Assembly: GCA_007922195.1 (NCBI GenBank) | Contig: ML681991.1 | Coordinates: 44,533,423 to 44,597,422 of the forward strand | Source: Podocnemis expansa | Taxonomy: Eukaryota > Chordata > Testudines > Podocnemididae | Length of the DNA: 64,000 bases | Reading direction: 5' to 3' | Shown here: positions 55,501 to 64,000 of the stretch, piece after piece | Layout: each line of letters begins with the position of its first letter | How positions within the stretch are numbered: position 1 is the stretch's first letter | Notes under the pieces: generated by a model | The model's database searches: none | Told to the model about the DNA's origin: nothing | Seen by the model: only the letters and a program-made list of their open reading frames with translations | Position numbers and translations under genes: made by a program

Positions 55501-57737
55501 TGCAAGAACAAATGCCCGAATTATGCTATTGATTCAGTGGCACCACTATTTCCCCCTAAGATTTTTTTCTTCCTCGGCTACATCTAATTCCAAACTCATC
55601 AGCATGTCTGAGCAGCAGAAAATTTTTCTTCCAACATCCATTATTTTGCACTTGATTATGTTGACGGGATCCTCTTCAGAACCCATCAGCGCAGCTTTTT
55701 AATTGCCTTGAGAGATTGCTGTTGAGTAGTGCAATGCCTGCGCTTCCCCTCCAGGAACCGAGTGTGTTGCATCTACAGCACTCTTCGCCCTTGACAGCTT
55801 GAGGAGCCAGAAGTCAGGAAGAGGAATTGAACTGGTTTTCCTGTGAGTGGCAGGGTAGAATACATCACTGCTAGATGAGTTTGCTGTTTGCTTTCTGTCC
55901 CCACACCCTGGATCTCCAGCAAGTGAAGCGAGTTAATTAATGCTCATGTCATTAATAAGAGTTAGAGCAGAAGCACTAAGCTGAGCTACTGCCTCATTAA
56001 CATCACTACAGAGAGCTTCACAGTGAACACAACTTCGTAGGGACTCGAAGACGTATTTATTGCTTCTGTCTACTAATGTTTCCAGATCTCTAGAATAAAT
56101 TTGCAGAGGTGAGGGCCAGCTCTAAACTGTCTGCCTTTTTTGGCGGCAGTTGGAGGGAGGTATGCAAATAACTTAAAATGACTTGCATCTCTCCCTTTGA
56201 CTTTGTCACATCTCTCATGTCCAGGGCCCTTCCTTTGACTCAACATTACTCCAGTTGCCAGGGTGGTATTCAGGGATCAGCTTCCTGATCAATGGAGCAG
56301 GTCTTTACAGTCCTGCTCAGCTGATCTAGAAGATTGATCCAATGGTGGTGAATTTGGTGTTGGCAGTGAAGACATTCCCTAGTTTTAAATGTTCAGATGT
56401 GGGTGGATGGGTGGCTCCTACAGCAGCAGCAGCATGGAAGGCCTCATTTCCTGACACCCGTCAAGCATTTGTGGAGATTTGTAATGTCCACTGTGTGGTG
56501 ATAGTCCCATGACCACCTTCTCCAGAAAGTGTTACTGCTGTCAAAGGTAGTACAGAAGCAGTGGTTGGTACTTCTGGGACCTGATGCTGCCTCTTTCTGG
56601 AACCTGGCACCACCAAAACCAAAGTTGGGTGGATGATAGTCATCATGGAAAGACAGCAAAATCCTCTCTTCTCCATACATACATGGAGGTGTCCAGTGTA
56701 TCCTGACCAGAGCATCAGAACACCCTAACCTGGAGGAAGACTCATTAAGGAGACATTTTGGGTTTAACACAAGACACAGTGCACATTGGGATGGGACAAT
56801 TTGATGGTTTAGTCACTCTTGTAGTGACCTTCGACTGAGTGGATGTATTGAATAAAGCAGAGAGCTCTTTCCCGAAATGTGGCACTGAGCTCCACAACCC
56901 AATTCACTCTTGCAGCATAAATGTCTGCCACACAAATGAAAGCTACGGTGTTGCCCTTGTTTATTCCAGCAGTGAACTTGGCCCTTAGTATACATATTTC
57001 CAGTGACTCCAGCAGCACGGTGACTATGTGGCTCAGGTTTCAGTGACAGCCATGTCAGTGGGCAGACAGGTAGAGGCATCTCTTGTTATTAGGAAGGCAG
57101 CTGATGGAGGGGAACAGAATTTCCATCATCAAGAAAACTAGATGTGCCAAGTTTCGATTGTTACCTGAGTTTGCTGCTTTAACCTTTTCAATTGACAGAA
57201 ACTTCCAGAACCCTGATGTAGTGTGGTGGTGGTGGATGTGGGGGGGACACTGTTCCACTTCTGATTCAATTTATATTAATCCCGCACAGAACAAAAGAAG
57301 GCAGCACCCAAACCATGGAGGGTTTTGTTGTTTTTTCTTTTTTTTAGCCAAAAGAACCATTTCCTTGGCTCCACGGAGTTTGAATTCTGAGGAAAAACAA
57401 CTGCACCCTAGCCCTGATTCCCGAGGCGGGCGGCTGGTGAGTGCGTTGTGTGAGCAGAGAAAGTAAGTTTTGCAACAGTGCTAATGGCCTGGAGAAAAGC
57501 CATTAAAGGAGGAAGAGTTGAGGTTACAATATTGTGCTGAAAAGTTTATTGCTGCCTGCAGAGACATCAGGTCTGTGCTTCCAGGATTACTCAGTGCTTA
57601 ATGTCGAGCCGCTTGCACATTAGTTTTGCCGGGAAGCCCATTTGGGGTTCTTCCAAAATGGGGGGAAAAAAAGGGCTTCCCTAGTAACAGAAATCTCCAA
57701 AACCAAACCAGCATGGGAGAAAGGCTTCCTTATGGAG
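55501..57737. other. No gene or recognised repeat
   Basis: Frames up to 127 codons (57083-57466 forward) lack domains. A GTGGTGGTGG-type stretch lies near 57222-57245. Confidence 0.4.
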
Positions 57738-57795
57738 CTGGCTGAGTAGCTCAGTCATCAGACCTCCAGCGGAGAGAAAGCTTTGGGGTTCAGAT
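57738..57795 (+). mobile_element. Possible remnant of a tRNA-derived SINE head
   Basis: GAGTAGCTCAGTCATCAGAC resembles a tRNA D-arm/A-box (TAGCTCAGT) run directly into a tRNA-Lys-type anticodon-arm start (ATCAGAC), as if about 8 bases had been lost. GGGGTTCAGATGACT about 30 bases on resembles a B box. Turtles carry tRNA-Lys-derived SINEs, but the match is short. Confidence 0.35.
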
Positions 57796-58274
57796 GACTA
57801 ATCTGTATTGGTAGCCATGCAAGCATCTGAAAGGACTAGCCTCATAGTCCAGCACTACTGGGGTGAAGAGATGAGGGTTATACCTGTGCCAAACAGCCAC
57901 ATGACTGCCCAGGATTATTGATCAGCTACCAGTGCATTGGTGGAAGACAGTGGTAGTGGAGGCTCTTGTTTAGCAGAAGAGACAGAGTTTATGACTTATG
58001 ATTCCAGTGGGCTGTGTTTATATCTTGCCTCTTACTATGAGCTCACGTATGAACTAACCTACAATATGTCCGCTGGCTATAGGAGGCAGGTCACACTGTT
58101 TTTTGTGGAAGAAATGGACACAGGCAATGTCACAAAAGATACTAAAGCAACTACATATTTTTACTATTTAGCACATACACTAGCTGAAGCTCTGGTGCCA
58201 AGGTTTTTATTTGCCATGGGGAAAACACATGGGTCTCAAGTTCAGGGCAAAAGGGTGGCAAATACATTCGATCT
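57796..58274. other. No gene supported; one 118-codon forward frame
   Basis: The frame 57937-58293 has an ordinary amino-acid mix, yet no domain, splice context or conserved motif. I do not call it a gene. It runs into a MIR-like SINE. Confidence 0.35.
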
Positions 58275-58465
58275 GCTGATCTCAAAGCACTAGGCTAAGA
58301 TGGATTAGCATCATAGCCCCATTTTACAGATGGGAAAATTGAGGCACAGAGCAATGACATGATTTGCCTGACATCACCTAGTGAGCCAGTAGGAAGGCTG
58401 GGGAGCCAGGCCTACCGATGTCCAGTCCTGTGTCCAATCTACTGGACCATGTCTCCTACTAGCTA
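58275..58465 (-). mobile_element. MIR-like SINE, nearly complete
   Basis: CTGCTGATCTCAAAGCACTA, CCCCATTTTACAGATGGGAA, TTGAGGCACAGAGCAATGAC and CCTGTGTCCAATCTACTGGA follow the inverse of MIR with tail, core and head. No TSD identified. Confidence 0.75.
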
Positions 58466-58809
58466 CTATCCTGATAAGTGTACTATATGTGCCTGAGGTT
58501 GATTGATAATTGATGAAGTGGTGGCAAGGGTTTGGAAAAGTCTGGGTATTTCAGCATATTTAGGATAGTCAGTTTGTAAATTGTGGGCATCATAACTTCA
58601 TCTAAGGCACCAATGGCTAGCTTGGTTTAGTGTGAACTTCCACAGGTTAACAAGAACTATTCTATTCAGATTCTCATACCATATTCATCCCCACAGTATT
58701 TCAGCAGCACCAGTAGTGCTTCAAGAGATGTGACTAACAGCCATCACATGTGATTCTTTAGCTCCTGCCGCCTCTCCCCGGAGGAAGAATTATGTGCGCA
58801 ATGGAGTGA
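58466..58809. other. No gene recognised
   Basis: Nothing seen. Confidence 0.4.
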
Positions 58810-58835
58810 TTTGGTTTGGTTGGTTTGGTTTTTGG
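58810..58835. repeat. (TTGGT/TTTGG)n short simple repeat
   Basis: TTTGGTTTGGTTGGTTTGG tract. Confidence 0.75.
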
Positions 58836-58929
58836 AATGTCCGTTGTGACCTATTTATGTTAGTGAAGGCAGTGGGAGAAGCAAACCTGGTTTTTAGAAC
58901 AGAAGATGGTTTGGTTTGTGACGGTCTGT

Positions 58930-58975
58930 AGTTAGAATTATAGGACTGGAAGGGACCATGAGAGGTCATGGCGTT
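58930..58975 (-). mobile_element. Very short CR1 3' fragment
   Basis: ATTATAGGACTGGAAGGGAC followed by CATGAGAGGTCATGG is an inverted CR1 3' terminus, cut off at about 58975. Confidence 0.55.
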
Positions 58976-59469
58976 CCTAGGGAAGCACATGCCATAGCCT
59001 GGATGGGCCCGCAAGGAAGCTCCAACTCCTGCATGGAGGAGGTTTACTCTTGTGGCAGAAGGTTAGACTGTGCCAGAGGATGGAGTCATCAACCACAGGC
59101 CTCATCTTGGTACTTCAGTAGTTGATCTTTTAGGACCCCAGGCCATCAATTGCTTTGAAGATAAAGACCTTGTCCCAGAGTCTATCATCTATGAGAAGGC
59201 AGAGAATAGAGGACAAGGCTGATGTACTTACAAGAGCCTGTGTTACTGAAATACCTCCTTCAGTCTTCTGCCCTAGCTGCAGTTTCCTAAAGAGAGACAT
59301 TTTTATGCCCAGGCAGATTGCATTGCTGTTGTCCAGCTTATATAATTGAAGGAAGCTCATCATTTGGCAGGATGGAACAGACTCTGCTACCCATGTGGAG
59401 ATGGTAGTAAACACCACTCACTGATGCTGCCATGTATGAGCTAGGAGTCTAGTCTAGTCATTTTAAGTG
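58976..59469. other. No gene recognised
   Basis: A 95-codon reverse frame without motifs; nothing else. Confidence 0.4.
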
Positions 59470-59550
59470 GGATTTTCTCCCATGAAAGCTCATGCAATAA
59501 ATAAATTTCTTAGTCTTCAAGTGCCACAGGACTCCTTGTTTGTTTTGCCT
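59470..59550 (-). mobile_element. SINE-like repeat, reverse fragment
   Basis: GATTTTCTCCCATGAAAGCT, AATAAATAAATTTCTTAGTC and GTGCCACAGGACTCCTTGTT are the inverse of 27900-27985 and of the right arm of the fold-back at 46690-46850. Confidence 0.65.
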
Positions 59551-59779
59551 TATATAAAGCACTTAAATGTATTTTCATTTCACTGCCGTGTTCTGAGCTT
59601 CCTGGGAAAGTCACTCACTCTGTTTTGATGACAGCTTAGAAAGCTCCCTCTGCACCTGTGACAGAGCCACAAAAAGAACCCAGGTGTCCTGGCTCCTGCC
59701 TTATTCACTTACTCACACCACCTCTTCTAGCTTAGTGAATAGATGGATTATATAGATTTTTCCCACCAGATCCATCACA

Positions 59780-59935
59780 CTTATTTGTAATAGCACCCAG
59801 TTTTAATATTGCACTGTACAGAGAAGGGAAGGGACTTGCACAAGGTCAGCCAGAACACAGAAATAGAATCCCACTTCCTCAAGCCCCAGCTAAGCGCTCT
59901 ATCCTCTGGGCAATGCTGCCTTTACATCCCTAGGT
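59780..59935 (-). mobile_element. MIR-like SINE fragment
   Basis: GGACTTGCACAAGGTCAGCC, CAGAAATAGAATCCCACTTC and GCGCTCTATCCTCTGGGCAA are in inverse MIR order (core, then head with its tRNA-like region). Confidence 0.65.
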
Positions 59936-61337
59936 TTCCCTGGCTGCCTGCAGGCATCCATGTTTCATCACTGTCTGCATACTAATATGGGCAGGAGAAG
60001 AGGGCCCCAAGTCAGTGAGTGGAGCATTTAGATTAAAAAATGACATGCTGTCCTTGTGGCACTGAGCTCACTGCTTTGCTGAATAGTTTAGTGAGGTACG
60101 GCTAAGCTGGGCTAATTGAAAGGTGGCTAGCCCTGACCTCCCAACCCAGTGACAGTTTGCTGATGCCATTTTACTCCTCTTTGCTCACAAAGAGCTCTTC
60201 AGTGAAGGTACTGGGTGGCTTTCATGAAGACCCTGTGACTAGGCTTGCTGGACACTGGGTTAAATGCACCCTGGATGTTGTGTGCTGACAGGGACCACTC
60301 AAGATCTCTGCTAAAGCCTGAAGTTCTCCCCTTATTTAACACACTCCATCAGGAAGCACCATTTTTGCAAACTGTAGCAGGCAAGCAAAAAGCAGCAGCA
60401 GCAAGACTACCCTGTTTCTGCTTCTCTCTCTCACAAAACCAGCCAGAGAGACCCTTGATGCTGTAATCACTAGTGGAAGCTAATATATAAGCTGTGTTCC
60501 CACCACCCTTCATCATATACAGCTTGCCCACCTGGCAGCTAAAGCCAAGCACTACTATACTGTTTCCACACACTACCTTCTCTACCCCCACTGCCTTTCA
60601 GCCTTTATATAGCCCAGGCTAACAGCTGCCTCTAACTGTCCAAGTAAAGACTGGTTTTCTCCAACCAGTTCCAATTTACCTCCCTTAATGGGAGCTGGTG
60701 TGATGGTAGGCTGACTGAGCAGTCCTTGCTCAGCCCCCTCTCACATAGCCCTTGTTCTCCCAAGCAAGGAAGGTGAGATAGGGTTTACCCCTGGTCCTTA
60801 AGGCTGCTGCTAATCATGTAAAGGCTTGTTAGTCTGTAACAGCTCCTCTGCCACTGAAGACTGAGAGCACACTCAGTCGTGTCTATGGATCATCTCAGCA
60901 AGCCTGGGAGACTGAAGGGATCTCAAAAGAGCCTTGACATCTGTCTGGGTTGTGACCAGTGGTCCTTTGGGCTACAGACCACATCCAGGGGAGAGTGGGT
61001 GGGACAGACAGATTTGGTGGGGAGATGTGGGGAGAAGAAAACAGGTGAGGCCAAGTGCAGGGAAGGAAGAGGGGGAAATGAACATCTAATGGTGCAGGGC
61101 AGGAATGCTGTTAGCTGCTGGCACAGGGACTGGAGCCCGTGGAGCTACACTGATTTACACCGCTTGGGCATCAGGTGATGGCTCTCCGGTACATGTCTCA
61201 ACAGGGAACTGTTCTAGGGTTTGTGCTGTCACAGTTCATTGCTAAAGGACATGTTTCAGCCCAGCCATGGCCCCTGTTGGGTGACCTGCTACAAAGGGCT
61301 TTTGCAAGCATAGGGTCCTGGCTTTATTCTGCTTTCT
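59936..61337. other. No gene or recognised repeat
   Basis: Frames of up to 99 codons, without motifs. Confidence 0.4.
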
Positions 61338-61592
61338 GGGTATGTCTGCACTGTGTCTGGGAGCCAGTCTCCCAGGCTGAGCAAACACATTCATGTTAGC
61401 TGCCCTTAGCCTAGTTTGCTGGGAATAGCAAGGTGGACAGTGCAAGTCCAGGCTGGTGCCCCACCGACACCACATGTTTGAAAGCACATGCTTGAAGCCA
61501 TAGATAGTGCAATGTCCCCACTGGTAGTTTAGTGCATGAGTTTGTCCATCTGGGGTGGGAGACTCATTCCTAGTTGCAGCATAGACACACCC
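61338..61592. mobile_element. MITE with GGGTATGTCTGCACTG ends
   Basis: The left end GGGTATGTCTGCACTGTGTC is mirrored by GCATAGACACACCC on the right, similar to the CTATGTC ends of MITEs A-C. The inner GGGAGCCAGTCTCCCAGGCT and GGTGGGAGACTCATTCC words also pair. Only 3 bases (TCT) repeat across the ends, so the TSD is unproven. Confidence 0.55.
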
Positions 61593-64000
61593 TCTGAGTG
61601 CAACTTGTGTGCTACCAGGCATCGGTTGAGTTCATTGCCACCTTTGGCGGATGTAGCTGAAGAAGGTGGGGAACAGAACTCTTTGTGTGAATCACTGTTT
61701 AGATTAATCTATTTTTCTCCGTGCTCCAGAAAACAGTGTCCTTGTGATTGTGGCCCTGAACCATAAAGTTTCTTTTGGATGCTGTACTGAGGATTGAAGG
61801 AACCAGATCCAGAATCTTGGACCCAGAGAAACTTCACGCTCTGGGAAAATTCAGAATCTAATCTGGATCCAAATTATGAAGCTCAAACTCACTTCTGTAA
61901 AGTGGTTCTGAACCTCAGAGGGAGCCCCCTCCAGGATCTACAGTGGAGAAACAGAGAGGGGAAAATAGTTGGATCAAGGTGTCCTAGGGCAGAGGAATGG
62001 TGGTGGGAGAGGGTGGAAAAAATATTTAACCAGGGAATATCACACCTGTTGCCACCTGAGGGTGAACTTTTCTGTAATTGCACAAGTCCGGGCAGCACAT
62101 CCTATTGCTTGAGGGGGTCAGGCTGGTGAAGTAGCACAGAACTGGTCCATCATCAGTATTTAATGCCTGGTGAGTAATGTGCCTGTACATTTACAAACCC
62201 TGCTTTGTAGGATTGGGAGTGCAAACACCGCAGATCCCACCTGGCTAAAGTCTGGCATGAAAACACTGCCTGGGTGTGCTGCCAACTTTCCCCACCCCAT
62301 AAAACCCACTTCTGCTTTCCCTAGAGCCCAGCTCATTTCAGCCTCAGAGCCTCTTGGGTGGTAGATTAATTTGCATGCATTAGATGAGGCTGGTCTAATG
62401 CATGGGGAGGGAGAGTGGGAACCATGCACTCCTGAGAGTGAAGCCTGGCTTCGGCACCTCTGATTTCCATGCCTCAGTTTCTTCATTTGTACAAAGTGGA
62501 AATTGTCGAAGGATGGCTGTTTCCAGAGCCTTCAGAACTTCAGTCCCTATCACACCCATAGGTGTAACAATCTCTAAAGGCAAGGGCACAAGGAGTCAGA
62601 CCTGTAGCCAACCTCTGGGGATGTACAGGTCTTGTCATGAAATAGTATGTCAGCGAAATTGGGTATGGGACATTATGGTTGTCCTAGTTGAGCAGCGAAT
62701 TGGAGGGAGTGGAGGGTAGAGAGCAGAGGCAAATCAAGCCTAGGAGATGGGAGTAGGGGTTGCTGGTGCATGGCAACAGGGGAGACAGGGAATTTGAAGT
62801 CAGAGAGCGGGAGCTTTTCTCTTCTCTATGAACTGGATATTTGCAGTGGGAGTTTCTCTTTTGTGTGTAAATTTAGTGCTGGAGAAAGTTGTCTTGGAGA
62901 ACAAAGGGAGGATGGGCATAGCAGGGCAAGTCCCGTGCACACATATCAACTCTGAGACCCATGTTTTATTCAAATGGTTATTAAAAAACTTGGTGCCAGA
63001 ACCACTGGTGTAAATTTGTGCAGCTACACCATCTTAGCTCTGGTTCTGTGTTTGTCTAGTTGAAGGAGAGGGTGCTCTTTATTAAGTACAGAAATAAAGG
63101 TTGAGGTGGGCCAGGTAGCACGCAGATGTCACACTTTGTTTTTCAGTTAAATTTTTCTTACTTCTGTTCTCGGTTTCTTTTGTCAATCTCTCTTGATTGG
63201 ATTTCACACAACCTCATCCTGCTTTTTCATTCTTTTAATCTGCATTGTCACTGGAGATTTCTTCCTCTTTTCTCTTCTTTTCTTTTCAACAGCCTTTTTC
63301 TAAGGCAGTGTAATCCAACAACATTCAAATTCAAGTCAAACTGTCAAATCCACAGTGTTTGGGCATGCACAGAAGTAGGGTAGGAGATGTTCACTCCCCC
63401 TTTGCTCTGTAGAATGCTATGCATTCCCTTTCTCACAATGTGAGACCTTGAAGTAAACCTGAGACCTATTGCATTTAGCTCAGGGCCTTTGGAAACTTAT
63501 AAAGTGTGCTAGAAAGCCGACAGTGTAAAGATCACATCTCTTCACTCAGCTCAGGTGTCATCCTAGAAGTCTTTGCATGTTTTCCAGCCAGATCTACTGA
63601 CTTCACTGAGGAAGCTTTTATTCATGTCAAGTGTCTGAGAGTCTGGAGAACAAGAAGGCAGATCATCTCTTACCTAATTCTGTGTCTGTTGAATTCCATT
63701 TCCAGACTCTTTATTCTGGTGCTGTTCTGAGACAAGTTTGAAAATTCCTGTGGCTGGACTGGTTTTTAGAAAACTCCCATTTTCACTAGCAAACTTAGCC
63801 CTGGGCCTGGGAAGTTGCTGAGAGAAAAAAAACTTAAGACGTATCCATTTTTCTACAGTCACTTTTTCTGACCATAACCGCATTTTAAAGCCAGGCGTTT
63901 CCTTTCCTGAACCAAACACCAGTTGCTGCCTAAAAGCCACCCACTGCTGGTCTGAGAGAGGCTTTTCTCGAGACACCACAGTTGTATTCAGAGCTGATCC
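61593..64000. other. No gene; one SINE-like patch at about 62430-62525
   Basis: GCCTGGCTTCGGCACCTCTG and CATGCCTCAGTTTCTTCATT TGTACAAAGTGG suggest a diverged MIR on the plus strand. The remainder, including a pyrimidine-rich stretch at 63160-63300, shows nothing I can name. Confidence 0.4.

Noticed and set aside
57937..58293. 118-codon forward frame with varied composition
   Set aside because: No recognisable domain and it runs into a MIR-like SINE, so I do not call a gene.
1..64000. CRISPR arrays, bacterial genes, phage genes, rRNA or complete tRNA genes
   Set aside because: None found; the sequence is plainly vertebrate nuclear DNA.

Overview
This is vertebrate nuclear DNA, most likely from a turtle (a crocodilian is the alternative). 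I find no credible host exon, rRNA, CRISPR array or bacterial-style gene. The case for a reptile is mixed. The window is crowded with CR1 LINEs that end in ATTCTATG-type tails, including one nearly full-length copy. It holds many non-autonomous DNA transposons, several with intact 8-bp target duplications, and old MIR-like SINEs. Bird DNA would normally show far fewer DNA transposons, and mammalian DNA would be dominated by L1. Host DNA between the repeats looks intergenic or deep-intronic. The only protein-coding content I can support belongs to transposable elements.

Layout. 1-7.6 kb: a hAT-like MITE with a perfect 8-bp TSD (36-716), a decayed forward CR1 (1138-3368), a short TIR element (3383-3502), then unremarkable sequence. 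7.6-16.2 kb: three decayed reverse CR1 copies and two MIR-like SINEs. 17.4-19.3 kb: the first of five copies of a ~190-bp hAT family, and another CR1. 19.34-25.56 kb: two young reverse-strand CR1s joined directly head to tail. The first is 5'-truncated but has an open reverse transcriptase (RT) frame. The second carries an intact ORF1 (zinc-binding Cys motif, coiled coil, SGNH esterase) and an ORF2 broken by two frameshifts. 26.2-32 kb: a CR1 split by a hAT-type element with a perfect TSD, another decayed CR1, and a second copy of that hAT family containing a 10-N assembly gap.

34.7-38.5 kb is the most unusual stretch. Three MITEs lie within 3.5 kb. They share CTATGTC-like ends, and each is built by iterating a different short palindrome (AGTTCGAACT, AAGTCGACTT, TTTCGAAA types). 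Two of them also carry the same GC-rich core entry sequence. The first is inserted inside a forward CR1. 41.8-51.3 kb holds a third copy of the CAGGGGTTAAAGTA hAT family, with G-rich minisatellite and a large hairpin, four more copies of the ~190-bp hAT, a fold-back SINE-like structure and a possible LTR promoter. 51.3-64 kb is sparse: old SINE fragments, one more MITE at 61338-61592, and long stretches where I see nothing.

How it works together. CR1 proteins (ORF1 plus ORF2 endonuclease/RT) would have mobilised the CR1 copies. The MITEs have no transposase in this window and must have depended on hAT-type transposases encoded elsewhere. Nesting gives relative ages: some CR1 copies predate the MITEs inserted in them. 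Family assignments come from motifs and from comparing copies within the window. No database search was possible.
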